Shown here in pieces: positions 1 to 7,305 of a stretch of DNA of 36,372 nt. The position numbers were made by a program, and so were the translations under genes. The notes under the pieces were generated by a model. It worked only from the letters and a program-made list of their open reading frames with translations, was not told the DNA's origin and did no database searches. The DNA lies in the NCBI GenBank assembly GCA_902464035.1, contig CABQHT010000017.1, forward strand, positions 1 to 36,372. Direction: 5' to 3'. The stretch is from an uncultured Collinsella sp. (GTDB lineage: Bacteria > Actinomycetota > Coriobacteriia > Coriobacteriales > Coriobacteriaceae). Each line of letters begins with the position of its first letter. Within the stretch, counting starts at the first letter, position 1.

Positions 1-692
1 CCCATCTTGCCCTTGACCTCGTCAGCATGCGCGATGACCTCGTCCAGGCTGCCGTACTGCGCGATGAGCGCACTCGCCTTTTTGGGGCCGATGCCCGGTA
101 CGCCAGGAATATTGTCCGACGTATCGCCCTTCAGACCGTAAAAATCGGGCACGAGCGCCGGCGTGATGCCGTGATACAGGTCATCCACGCTCTCGGGCGT
201 CATGATCGCCACGTCGGACAGGCCCTTGCGAGTCGAGACCACGTTGACGTGCTCGGTCACGAGCTGATACATGTCGCGGTCGCCGGTCACCAGCAGCATG
301 TCGCAGCCGGCCTCCTCACCCAAGCGCGCCATGGTTCCCAGGATATCGTCGCCTTCCCAGCCCTCGGACTGCAGAATCGGCACGTTGAGCGCGGCGAGCA
401 GCTCCTTGATCATGGGAAACTGCGCGTGCAAATCGGGGTCCATGGGCGGGCGCTGCGCCTTATACTGCGGCAGCATCTCCATGCGCACGCGCGGCTTGCC
501 TTTATCAAACGCCACGACCACACCGTCGGGGTTAAAGGCATCGATCATCTTGAGGAACATGTTCAGAAAACCAAAGATCGCGTTGGTGGGGCGACCGTCC
601 GGCGCGTTCATGGTCGGCGGCACGGCGTGGAAGGCGCGATGCATGAGCGAGTTGCCGTCGATGACGGCAAAGGTACGGCGCTTGTCAGACAT
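1..692 (-). CDS. polA: DNA polymerase I, N-terminal 5'-3' exonuclease part (cut by window edge)
   Basis: Only the first 230 codons are present; the reading frame is open to base 1. The translation starts MSDKRRTFAVIDGNSLMHRAF and carries the hallmarks of the 5' nuclease domain: the first metal-binding Asp in VIDGNSL, the acidic EGWEGDDILG and GDRDMYQL blocks, and the helix-hairpin-helix GVPGIGPKKASALI that binds duplex DNA. In PolA this domain removes RNA primers and flaps during Okazaki fragment maturation and repair. The start at 692 has GAGG about eight bases upstream. It is divergent from the M18 aminopeptidase gene. The polymerase part lies outside the window, so a stand-alone 5' exonuclease cannot be excluded, but full-length polA is the usual arrangement. 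Confidence 0.93.
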   Translation of the reverse strand, partial: MSDKRRTFAVIDGNSLMHRAFHAVPPTMNAPDGRPTNAIFGFLNMFLKMIDAFNPDGVVVAFDKGKPRVRMEMLPQYKAQRPPMDPDLHAQFPMIKELLAALNVPILQSEGWEGDDILGTMARLGEEAGCDMLLVTGDRDMYQLVTEHVNVVSTRKGLSDVAIMTPESVDDLYHGITPALVPDFYGLKGDTSDNIPGVPGIGPKKASALIAQYGSLDEVIAHADEVKGKM

Positions 693-803
693 ATTGAATA
701 CCTCGCTTTGGGCTGGGCACAGTTTGCTCACACCAGTTTACACGCTCCCCGCCCCACGGCCACCGCACATCAGGCTTCCCCGCCGCCGCGGGCCCGCGCG
801 TGA

Positions 804-809
804 TACGAT
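804..809 (+). promoter_or_regulatory. Possible extended -10 element for the M18 aminopeptidase gene
   Basis: TGATACGAT (801-809) contains an extended -10 type sequence (TG, one base, TACGAT) about 50 bases before the start codon at 859. No convincing -35 hexamer is visible in the GC-rich DNA upstream, so this is a weak call. Confidence 0.25.
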
Positions 810-858
810 GGCTCACGGTACATCAACCAGCACGATCGATCCGAAAGGAGCCTGCGTC

Positions 859-2256
859 ATGGAGCGTCCCTGCGCATGGAAAAAGTACACGCCACAGCAA
901 ATCGAGGAGCTCGAGGAGCTTTGCCGCGGCTATAAGCAGTTTTTGAGTGAGAACAAGACCGAGCGCCTGTGCGTCAAGACCGGTATCAAGATGGCCGAGG
1001 AGGCGGGCTACGTCAATCTGGAGACCGTGATCGCCGAGGGCCGCGCGCTCAAGGCCGGCGACAAGGTGTACGCCGCCAACCACGGCAAGGACCTTATGCT
1101 CGTCAACCTGGGCACCGCCCCGCTCGAGCAGGGCTTTAACATCCTGGGCGCTCACGTGGACTCGCCGCGCCTGGACCTCAAGCAGAACCCCGCCTTCGAG
1201 GCCGGCGACATGGCCTACCTCGACACGCACTACTATGGCGGCGTCAAGAGCTACCACTGGGTGGCCTCCCCGCTCGCACTCGTAGGCGTCATCTGCAAAA
1301 AGGACGGCACCACCGTCGACATCAACATCGGCGACAAGGCAGACGATCCGGTCTTTACCATCTCCGACTTGCTGATCCACCTCTCGAGCGAGCAGATGGC
1401 CAAGCCCGCCAAGGACGCCGTCGACGCCGAGATCCTCGACGTGATCGTGGGCGGCCGTCCCGTCAAGTTTGATGAGGACGACAAGGACGCCCCCAAGGAG
1501 CCCGTCAAGCAGATGTTCCTGGACATCCTCAAGGAGCAGTATGACGTCGAGGAGGAGGACTTCCTCTCCGCCGAGATCGAGGTCGTGCCCGCCGGTCCCG
1601 CCCGCGACATGGGCCTCGACCGCTCCATGATTTTGGGCTATGGCCACGACGACCGTGTCTGCGCCTATCCGTCCATGCTCGCCCAGATCGACGTCGCCAA
1701 CGTGGAGCGCACGAGCATCACACTCATCGTCGACAAGGAGGAGATTGGCTCCGTAGGCGCCACCGGCATGACGAGCCGCTTCTTCGAGAACACCGTCGCC
1801 GAGATCATGACGCTCGCCGGCGAGGACAGCCCGCTGGCCCTGCGCCGCGCACTCGCCCACAGCCGCATGCTCTCCTCTGACGTGTCCGCCGGCTTCGACC
1901 CGGGCTACGCCGGCAAGTTCGAAACCAAGAACGCAGCCTTTATGGGTCGCGGCCTGTGCTTTAACAAGTACACGGGCAGCCGCGGCAAGGGCGGCTCTAA
2001 CGACGCCGACGCCGAGTATGTGGCCTTCATCCGCGACATCATGGACGAGGCGGGCGTTGACTTCCAGACCTGCGAGCTCGGCCGCGTCAACGCAGGTGGC
2101 GGCGGCACCATCGCATACATCATGGCCAAGTACGGCATGAACGTCATCGACTCCGGTGTTGCCGTCCTGTCCATGCACGCCCTGTGGGAGGTCGCTAACA
2201 AGGCCGATATCTACGAGGCCTATCGCGGCTACAAGGCCTTCATCGAGCGCGCCTAA
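859..2256 (+). CDS. M18 family metallo-aminopeptidase
   Basis: A 465-residue cytosolic aminopeptidase of the M18 family (aminopeptidase I / aspartyl aminopeptidase type), which removes N-terminal residues from peptides using two bound metal ions. Visible family motifs are GAHVDSPRLD (metal-ligand His at about residue 99), DKEEIGSVGATG (catalytic and metal-binding acids), SSDVSAGFDP, and a C-terminal SMHALWEVANKAD carrying the last His ligand. The frame is open far upstream, but the start at 859 is chosen because GAAAGGAG sits eight bases before it and the family similarity begins there; the length matches bacterial M18 enzymes. It is a single gene between divergent polA and codirectional yaaA. 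Substrate preference cannot be read from the sequence. Confidence 0.92.
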   Translation: MERPCAWKKYTPQQIEELEELCRGYKQFLSENKTERLCVKTGIKMAEEAGYVNLETVIAEGRALKAGDKVYAANHGKDLMLVNLGTAPLEQGFNILGAHVDSPRLDLKQNPAFEAGDMAYLDTHYYGGVKSYHWVASPLALVGVICKKDGTTVDINIGDKADDPVFTISDLLIHLSSEQMAKPAKDAVDAEILDVIVGGRPVKFDEDDKDAPKEPVKQMFLDILKEQYDVEEEDFLSAEIEVVPAGPARDMGLDRSMILGYGHDDRVCAYPSMLAQIDVANVERTSITLIVDKEEIGSVGATGMTSRFFENTVAEIMTLAGEDSPLALRRALAHSRMLSSDVSAGFDPGYAGKFETKNAAFMGRGLCFNKYTGSRGKGGSNDADAEYVAFIRDIMDEAGVDFQTCELGRVNAGGGGTIAYIMAKYGMNVIDSGVAVLSMHALWEVANKADIYEAYRGYKAFIERA

Positions 2257-2269
2257 CCGACCCTTCATC

Positions 2270-2335
2270 AGTTGCGGTGAAATACGGACTAAACTGGCCC
2301 ATAAACGGCAAAACAGACCGTATTCCACCGCAACT
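2270..2335. repeat. Imperfect inverted repeat between the aminopeptidase gene and yaaA
   Basis: Two 21-base arms, AGTTGCGGTGAAATACGGACT (2270-2290) and its near-complement (2315-2335), match at 19 of 21 positions around a 24-base centre. A short run of T follows the right arm (CCTTTTTGG), so it could end the aminopeptidase transcript. The long arms and large loop are more like a dispersed palindromic element than an ordinary terminator. Confidence 0.7.
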
Positions 2336-2358
2336 TCCTTTTTGGCAGAGGAGAGTCC

Positions 2359-3168
2359 ATGCTGCAGGTCATCATTTCGCCCGCCAAGCAGATGCGCGCG
2401 GCCCAAGATGCTTTTGAAGTCCTGGGCATTCCACCTTTTGCGCACGAGACGGCTCGCCTCCACCGCACACTGCTAGATATCGAACGAAATGAAGGCAGCG
2501 ACAGCCTGCAGACGCTATGGAACGTGAGTGACAAACTGCTGGGGCCTTGCCTCAACACCCTGCATGAGTTCGGGCCCATCCTGAAAAACGGCGATCTCGA
2601 CAATCCCGCACTCGCCTGTCACCTCTCCCCTGCCGTCATGTCCTACCACGGCATTCAATACCAGAGCATGGCGCCCGAGGTGATGGATTCCGCGCAGCTC
2701 GCATGGCTGCAAAGCCACCTGTGGATCCTCTCCGGCCTCTACGGGTGCGTTCGCCCCTTTCATGCCGTCGAACCATATCGGCTGGAAATGGGCGCGAAGC
2801 TCGCCGTTGACGATGCCCGAGACCTCTATGCGTTTTGGAGTGACAAGCTCGCGCGGGCTATCGCCCCGGCAGGCTCAAACACCACGATCGTCAACCTCGC
2901 CAGCGTAGAGTACGCCAAAGCCGTTCTGCCCCATCTCGCGGGCGACGCCACGGTCGTCACGTGCCTCTTTGGCGAAGGCATCCGCAACGACAAGCCCATC
3001 CAGCGCTCGACCGCCAGCAAAAAGGCACGTGGTTCCATGGTGCGCTGGATGGCAGAAAACAAGCTCGAGGATGTAAGCGGGCTCACCGCGTTTGACGTTG
3101 GTTATCGTCACTTTCCCGAGCTTTCAAATAAGAACACTTTGGTCTTCCTGAACGAACAGACCTTGTAG
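2359..3168 (+). CDS. yaaA: YaaA family peroxide stress protein (UPF0246/DUF328)
   Basis: A 269-residue protein covering the whole YaaA family. It has the diagnostic N-terminal VIISPAKQM, the central HLWILSGLYGCVRPF and PYRLEMG blocks, NLASVEYAKAV, and the basic KKARGSMVRWM followed by the C-terminal GYRHFPELS. In E. coli YaaA lowers intracellular free iron and so limits Fenton damage during H2O2 stress, and it binds DNA; the molecular activity in other bacteria is unsettled. An AGAGGAGAG ribosome site lies just before the ATG. It converges with the hypothetical membrane gene at 3209-3724. Family assignment is firm; the physiological role here is inferred from E. coli. Confidence 0.9.
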   Translation: MLQVIISPAKQMRAAQDAFEVLGIPPFAHETARLHRTLLDIERNEGSDSLQTLWNVSDKLLGPCLNTLHEFGPILKNGDLDNPALACHLSPAVMSYHGIQYQSMAPEVMDSAQLAWLQSHLWILSGLYGCVRPFHAVEPYRLEMGAKLAVDDARDLYAFWSDKLARAIAPAGSNTTIVNLASVEYAKAVLPHLAGDATVVTCLFGEGIRNDKPIQRSTASKKARGSMVRWMAENKLEDVSGLTAFDVGYRHFPELSNKNTLVFLNEQTL

Positions 3169-3208
3169 GACCACCGCTACTTTTGAATGTGCTGCCTAGG
3201 CACGGCGT

Positions 3209-3724
3209 CTATTCCGCCAAGCCGTCGGCTTTGGCAACTTCGTTTGTCGAGCCATCTTGGTAGGTAATCTTAACGTGCTCTACCTCGGACACCGCAACAC
3301 CCGATGGGGGCTCCAAGCGCCATTCCGTCAGCGCGATATCCATAGTCGTAGGCACGTCGTCCTGATTCTTGAGCTTCACCGTCAGCGTTTTGAGCGCCGC
3401 ATCATACGTCACGCGTTCGATTTCCTCACCAGGAATAGACCCACCGCTCAGCTGAAGCTGGACAAATCCATCGCGCGAATACCAATAGTCGCCCGGCGCG
3501 GCAACGGTATTGCCGCCCGTAACCTTCACTGTCATGATCGGCAGGGCATCGTCGGCCTCGAACTCCCATGCAGCGCCGCCGTGACCGCCAAACGTCCAGA
3601 TACAAAAGGCAATCACCAGCACGGCAAGCACCGCAAAACCAATCGCGACAAGGCCATGGTGCGCACGGCTTTCCTCGGCCGATACATCCCATTGCGTCTC
3701 TCGATACAGATGCTTGTCTTCCAT
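3209..3724 (-). CDS. Hypothetical protein with one transmembrane segment and an extracytoplasmic domain
   Basis: I do not recognise a family. From the start at 3724 (MEDKHLYRETQW, with GGGGAGG upstream) the product is 171 residues: a short charged cytosolic head of about 25 residues with a His pair (RAHHG), a strongly hydrophobic segment (about residues 26-46, LVAIGFAVLAVLVIAFCIWTF), then about 125 residues rich in beta-forming residues that should lie outside the membrane. The frame continues upstream to 3904, but that part overlaps the TPP riboswitch and has no ribosome site, so the shorter start is preferred. It is divergent from thiC and convergent with yaaA. No enzymatic motif is visible. 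Confidence 0.75.
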   Translation of the reverse strand: MEDKHLYRETQWDVSAEESRAHHGLVAIGFAVLAVLVIAFCIWTFGGHGGAAWEFEADDALPIMTVKVTGGNTVAAPGDYWYSRDGFVQLQLSGGSIPGEEIERVTYDAALKTLTVKLKNQDDVPTTMDIALTEWRLEPPSGVAVSEVEHVKITYQDGSTNEVAKADGLAE

Positions 3725-3749
3725 GTTCGCCTCCCCACAGGCACGCTCG

Positions 3750-3780
3750 TTGGCCCAATCGTACCCATTCAGGCTATACT
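3750..3780 (+). promoter_or_regulatory. Candidate promoter for the thiC riboswitch transcript
   Basis: TATACT at 3775-3780 is a good -10 hexamer placed just before the riboswitch. The best -35 candidate, TTGGCC at 3750-3755, gives a rather long 19-base spacer. The predicted transcript start falls near the first paired bases of the TPP aptamer, which supports the call. Confidence 0.45.
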
Positions 3781-3789
3781 TGAGCCCAT

Positions 3790-3888
3790 GACATAACGGG
3801 GAGCTTGCAGGACAAGACGGCAGGCTGAGACTGGACGCGCCCGCCCTGACCCGCAAACCTGATATGGGTAATGCCAACGAAGGGAGCC
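3790..3888 (+). promoter_or_regulatory. TPP riboswitch (THI element) upstream of thiC
   Basis: The conserved blocks of the thiamine pyrophosphate aptamer appear in order: CGGGGAGC (3797-3804), GGCTGAGA (about 3833-3840), ACCCGCAAACCTGAT and TGGGTAATGCCAACGAAGGGAG (ending at 3886). It lies directly before thiC. The AGGGAG at the 3' end of the aptamer also serves as the thiC ribosome site, eight bases before the ATG at 3895, and no separate intrinsic terminator is visible in between. This points to TPP blocking translation initiation by sequestering the ribosome site, which is inference from the layout. Confidence 0.93.
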
Positions 3889-3894
3889 GTGCCA

Positions 3895-5229
3895 ATGAGC
3901 ACACAGACCGAGCCCAAGCTCGTCACGCAAATCGACTTCGCCCGCGCCGGGCAGATTACGCCGCAGATGAAGGAAGTCGCCGAGCGCGAGCATCGCGACC
4001 CCGAGTACATCCGTGAACGTGTGGCTGACGGCCGCATCGCCATCCCCGCCAACATCGTGCATATCAAAAAGGGCATGCGCGCCTTTGGTGTCGGCGAGGG
4101 TCTGTCCACCAAGGTCAACGTCAACCTGGGCATCTCGGGCGACAAGGCCGATGCCGCCGAGGAATGGAAGAAGGTCAAGATCGCCGAGGACTTTGGCGCC
4201 GACGCCATCATGGACCTTTCCAACTCGGGCAAGACGCGCCAGTTCCGCCAGCAGCTCATCGACGAGACACCGCTCATGGTGGGCACCGTCCCCATGTACG
4301 ACGCCATCGGCTATCTGGAAAAGCCGCTGGTCAAGCTGACCAAGGATGACCTGTTCGAGGTCGTGCGCGCGCACGCCGAGGACGGCGTGGACTTTATGAC
4401 CATCCACTGCGGCATCAACAAGTCGGTCACCAAGACCTTTAAGGAGACCGGCCGTCTCATGAACATCGTCAGCCGCGGCGGCTCGCTGCTGTTTGGCTGG
4501 ATGGAGGTCACCGGCAACGAAAACCCCTTCTACGAGTACTTTGACGAGCTGCTCGAGATTTGCCACGAGTACGACGTGACGATTTCGCTCGGCGACTCCT
4601 GCCGCCCGGGCTGCCTCTACGACTCCAACGATGCCACCGAGACCGCTGAGATGATCGAGCTGGGCAAGCTGTGCAAGCGCGCTTGGGCCGCCGGCGTCCA
4701 GGTCATGGTCGAGGGCCCGGGTCACATGGCGCTCGACGAGATCGCCGCCAACATGAAACTGCAGAAGCGCCTGTGCCACAATGCCCCGTTCTATGTGCTC
4801 GGGCCGCTGGTGACCGATATCGGCGTGGGTTACGACCACATCACCGCTGCCATCGGCGGCGCCATCTCCGCCAGCTCCGGTGCCGACTTCCTGTGCTACG
4901 TGACGCCGGCCGAGCACCTGTGCCTGCCCAACGCCCAGGACGTGCTCGATGGCCTCATGGCCACTAAGATTGCCGCGCACGCCGCCGATATCGCCAAGAA
5001 GGTGCCGCACGCCCGCGACATGGACGACAAGATGGGCCAAGCACGCCGCAAGCTCGACTGGGATGCCATGTGGAAGTGTGCTCTCGACCCGGTCACCGGC
5101 AAGAAACGCTACGAAGAATCCCCCGCCGCCACCGAGGGCACCTGCACCATGTGCGGCAAGATGTGCGCCGTCCGCACCGTTAACAAGGTGTTCGAAGGCA
5201 CGACGATCGACCTCGGCATGGAGGACTAA
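3895..5229 (+). CDS. thiC: Phosphomethylpyrimidine synthase (thiamine pyrimidine synthesis)
   Basis: A 444-residue radical-SAM enzyme that rearranges aminoimidazole ribotide into hydroxymethylpyrimidine phosphate, the first committed step of the pyrimidine branch of thiamine synthesis. Strong family blocks include NLGISGDKAD, GADAIMDLSNSG, TVPMYDAI, DFMTIHCGI, DSCRPGCLYDS, VEGPGHMALDEI and YVTPAEHLCLP. The C-terminal iron-sulfur motif reads CTMCGKMCAVR, that is CX2CX3C, one residue shorter than the CX2CX4C of the long E. coli type; this suits the short form of the family. The in-frame ATG at 3871 lies inside the riboswitch, so the start at 3895 is used. thiD follows after a 178-base gap. Confidence 0.96.
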   Translation: MSTQTEPKLVTQIDFARAGQITPQMKEVAEREHRDPEYIRERVADGRIAIPANIVHIKKGMRAFGVGEGLSTKVNVNLGISGDKADAAEEWKKVKIAEDFGADAIMDLSNSGKTRQFRQQLIDETPLMVGTVPMYDAIGYLEKPLVKLTKDDLFEVVRAHAEDGVDFMTIHCGINKSVTKTFKETGRLMNIVSRGGSLLFGWMEVTGNENPFYEYFDELLEICHEYDVTISLGDSCRPGCLYDSNDATETAEMIELGKLCKRAWAAGVQVMVEGPGHMALDEIAANMKLQKRLCHNAPFYVLGPLVTDIGVGYDHITAAIGGAISASSGADFLCYVTPAEHLCLPNAQDVLDGLMATKIAAHAADIAKKVPHARDMDDKMGQARRKLDWDAMWKCALDPVTGKKRYEESPAATEGTCTMCGKMCAVRTVNKVFEGTTIDLGMED

Positions 5230-5265
5230 CTCGTCACCGGAGCCACAATCGGTAACATGGTGTTC

Positions 5266-5278
5266 GTCAATTGTTGAC
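5266..5278. repeat. Small palindrome GTCAA-TTG-TTGAC upstream of thiD
   Basis: A perfect 5-bp inverted repeat around three bases in the thiC-thiD gap. It is operator-sized. A similar palindrome (GTCAA-ATAA-TTGAC) lies upstream of ftsZ at 22046-22059. No function is known. Confidence 0.35.
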
Positions 5279-5320
5279 GTGTGAACATTTGCCTACATTT
5301 GCGTAAAGATTGCATCGCCC

Positions 5321-5350
5321 GCCCGGGTTCGACATAGAGTCGGCCCGGGC
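5321..5350 (+). terminator. Possible hairpin terminator downstream of thiC
   Basis: GCCCGGG...CCCGGGC arms, extended by CGAC/GTCG across a two-base internal mismatch, enclose a five-base loop and are followed by ATCTTTATAA. The stem is strong but the T tract is short. It would separate thiC from thiD; the TATAAT at 5356-5361 just after it may be a -10 element for thiD, though no good -35 is seen. Confidence 0.45.
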
Positions 5351-5407
5351 ATCTTTATAATGCTGGCTTAAAGACCCATTTGATTCCGACCGAACAAGGG
5401 AGCAAAC

Positions 5408-6238
5408 ATGGATCGCAGTAAGGTACCTGCCGTTCTGTCCATCGCAGGATCCGATTCCAGCGGTGGCGCCGGCATTCAGGCCGACATCAAGACCATCACG
5501 GCGCACCGCCTGTATGCCGAGACGGCCATCACCGCTATCACCGCACAGAACACCCTAGGCGTCACCGCCGTACAGAACATCTCCCCGGATATCGTCGCTG
5601 CGCAGATCGACGCCGTATTTGACGATATCCGCCCCAGCGCCGTCAAGATCGGCATGGTTTCCTCTGCCGAGATTATCGAGGTTATCGCCGACCGCCTGAG
5701 CGCCTGGAACGCGACAAACGTGGTCGTCGACCCCGTCATGGTAGCCACCTCGGGCGCACGGCTGATTGCCGAAGATGCCGCCGAGGCGCTCACCCGCCGC
5801 CTGTTCCCACTGGCAACCGTCATCACGCCCAATATTCCCGAGGCCATGGCCCTGCTTGACTACGAGGTCGACTCCGAGCGCACACAGCAAAATGCTGCCA
5901 TGCTCCTCACCCGCCGCTTTGGTTGCGCATCCCTCGTTAAGGGTGGGCATCTTGTCAACGAGGCCAACGATGTATTGGCCGAACCCGCGCCGCTCGATGA
6001 CGAGGGCAGCCATCTGGGCGATCCGCTCACCACGTGGTTCCGCCACAAGCGCATCGAGACCGACAACACACACGGCACCGGCTGCACGCTTTCGTCCGCC
6101 ATCGCCTGCGCGCTGGCCCAGGGCATGGATCTTGCCGATGCCGTCAACGCCGGCAAGGCCTACCTAACCGGCGCTCTCGCCGCCGGCTTTGACATGGGCA
6201 AAGGCTCTGGCCCCGTCAACCACATGTGGCAATATTAA
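5408..6238 (+). CDS. thiD: Hydroxymethylpyrimidine / phosphomethylpyrimidine kinase
   Basis: A 276-residue ribokinase-fold kinase that phosphorylates hydroxymethylpyrimidine and then its monophosphate to the diphosphate used for thiamine phosphate synthesis. The N-terminal VLSIAGSDSSGGAGIQADIKT is the family signature for substrate binding, ITPNIPEA is the middle block, and DNTHGTGCTLSSAIA holds the anion hole and the catalytic Cys characteristic of ThiD. AAGGGAG lies eight bases before the ATG. It acts directly downstream of ThiC in the pathway, which fits its position; thiE and thiM are not in this window. Length is normal and nothing is broken. Confidence 0.96.
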   Translation: MDRSKVPAVLSIAGSDSSGGAGIQADIKTITAHRLYAETAITAITAQNTLGVTAVQNISPDIVAAQIDAVFDDIRPSAVKIGMVSSAEIIEVIADRLSAWNATNVVVDPVMVATSGARLIAEDAAEALTRRLFPLATVITPNIPEAMALLDYEVDSERTQQNAAMLLTRRFGCASLVKGGHLVNEANDVLAEPAPLDDEGSHLGDPLTTWFRHKRIETDNTHGTGCTLSSAIACALAQGMDLADAVNAGKAYLTGALAAGFDMGKGSGPVNHMWQY

Positions 6239-6254
6239 GATTCGCAGCCCAAAA

Positions 6255-6288
6255 CCGCCGCAAAGGGGACAGGCACCTTTGCGGCGGC
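6255..6288. repeat. GC-rich palindrome CCGCCGCAAAGG / CCTTTGCGGCGG after thiD
   Basis: Two perfectly complementary 12-base arms (6255-6266 and 6277-6288) flank GGACAGGCAC. The hairpin sits 17 bases after the thiD stop and could end its transcript, but no T run follows on either strand. The loop-and-arm sequence GGGGACAGGCACC resembles short palindromic repeats seen in many genomes. A related half (CGCAAGGGGAACTTTTG, near 6537-6553) lies at the far side of the gene-free stretch, so the two may border one composite element. Confidence 0.6.
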
Positions 6289-6298
6289 TCCCACAAAC

Positions 6299-6516
6299 AT
6301 CTCGATCTGTAACAGTTAGAGCCCATTTTTCAGCCCACCTGTTATAGATCGAGACATTCAAATTCCACTGAGAAGATAATCTCGATGTGTAACAGCAACT
6401 CGGCAAAATCGACCCTAGATGTTACAGATCGAGACAAACGACCGATATCGACCTAAATAATCTCAATCTGTAACATCTAACCCGTTTTCGGCCTTACAAC
6501 TGTTACAGATCAAAAC
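6299..6516. repeat. Six-copy alternating 17-bp repeat array with 40-bp period
   Basis: The motif CTGTTACAGATCGAGA (with an extra T or C at the end) occurs six times in this gene-free stretch, switching strand each time. The 15-base cores are at 6300 (reverse), 6340 (forward), 6380 (reverse), 6420 (forward), 6461 (reverse) and 6501 (forward). Start-to-start distances are 40, 40, 40, 41 and 40 bases, and the intervening 25-26-base segments are unrelated to each other. Each neighbouring pair can fold into a hairpin with a 15-bp stem. The copies differ by at most a few substitutions. It is not a CRISPR array: the repeats are short, alternate in orientation, and no cas gene is near. Function unknown. 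Confidence 0.85.
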
Positions 6517-6570
6517 AAACCAACGAAACAAGCCGTCGCAAGGGGAACTTTTGTACTGCTTTGGGTCGCG

Positions 6571-7230
6571 CTACTCACCGAGCATCTCTTGGAGCTTGGC
6601 TGCCACGGCATGTCCCAAGCTCTCGTGGCTTTCGGGCATCATATGCAGATAGTCGATATCGCCCGGCTCGGCAAACTCGGCGGCATTCAAAAAGTCGCAG
6701 CCAAACTGCTCGGCCACGTGCGCATAGTACTCGCCAAAATGTTCAGATGCCTCGACGGAACGCTCGTCAAAATCGGTCATATATACATCGGCGATCTGCG
6801 GCTTGATCTTGATAGGAGCCATCAGCAGGATGCGCGGGCAAGGCGCAGCGTCGGTCCACGGAAACGCGCGGACGGCGCGAATCAGCGCCATGGCGCCACG
6901 GGCGATATCGGAAGCTGTCACGTTAAAGACCGTCTTACAGTCGTTGGTGCCCAGCATGATCACAATGGCGTCCAGCGGCTTATGAGCCTCGAGCAGCATC
7001 GGAAGCGCGCGAATGCCGTTGAGGTTAGTGTCCAGATGGCACATGTCGTCGCGTACCGTCGTGCGGCCGTTGAGGCCCTCTTCAATTACATGCCAGCCCT
7101 CGCCTAAGTCACGTTGGACCACGCCACACCAGCGCACATCCTGCGCATAGCGCACCGCGGTACCGTCGCGCATGCCCGCCGGATCGTAACCATAGGTGTT
7201 GCTGTCACCAAAGCATAGAACGTTTTTCAT
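6571..7230 (-). CDS. GDSL/SGNH family hydrolase (esterase/lipase type)
   Basis: A 219-residue SGNH hydrolase. The catalytic Ser is in CFGDSNTYGY (residue 10, block I); block II Gly lies in GLNGRTT; GTND (block III) gives the oxyanion Asn; and GDIDYLHMMPESH near the C terminus supplies the Asp-X-X-His pair. It resembles the small cytosolic aryl esterase/acyltransferase branch rather than secreted lipases, and no signal peptide is present. The start at 7230 is preferred over 7248 because GGGGAGC stands eight bases upstream. It lies downstream of the macrodomain gene but is separated from it by a clear terminator. The natural ester substrate cannot be told. Confidence 0.88.
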   Translation of the reverse strand: MKNVLCFGDSNTYGYDPAGMRDGTAVRYAQDVRWCGVVQRDLGEGWHVIEEGLNGRTTVRDDMCHLDTNLNGIRALPMLLEAHKPLDAIVIMLGTNDCKTVFNVTASDIARGAMALIRAVRAFPWTDAAPCPRILLMAPIKIKPQIADVYMTDFDERSVEASEHFGEYYAHVAEQFGCDFLNAAEFAEPGDIDYLHMMPESHESLGHAVAAKLQEMLGE

Positions 7231-7247
7231 CGTAAGCTCCCCACTCA

Positions 7248-7281
7248 ATAAAAAGCCGACGGGAGCAGCCCCCGTCGGCTT
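7248..7281 (-). terminator. Intrinsic terminator of the macrodomain gene
   Basis: On the minus strand, AAGCCGACGGG and CCCGTCGGCTT form a perfect 11-bp stem with a 7-base loop, and the last T's run on into TTTTTATTG. It stands between the stop of the macrodomain gene (7306) and the start of the esterase gene (7230). Confidence 0.85.
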
Positions 7282-7305
7282 GGCATATCACATCGCGCGC
7301 ACCGC

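Noticed and set aside
271..858. Upstream extension of the M18 aminopeptidase frame to a 661-residue product
   Set aside because: It runs antisense to polA, has no family match, and a strong ribosome site fixes the start at 859.
823..2463. 546-codon minus-strand open frame opposite the aminopeptidase gene
   Set aside because: Low-complexity Val/Gly/Asp/Leu-rich shadow of a real gene in GC-rich DNA; no ribosome site or family motif.
3871..3894. thiC start at the ATG in 3871
   Set aside because: This ATG is part of the conserved aptamer core (GGGTAATGCC); the ATG at 3895 has the ribosome site AGGGAG.
3725..3904. Longer start for the one-TM hypothetical protein
   Set aside because: The extension runs antisense through the TPP riboswitch and lacks a ribosome site; GGGGAGG supports the start at 3724.
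6299..6516. CRISPR array
   Set aside because: Repeats are only 15-17 bases, alternate in orientation, number six, and no cas genes are near.
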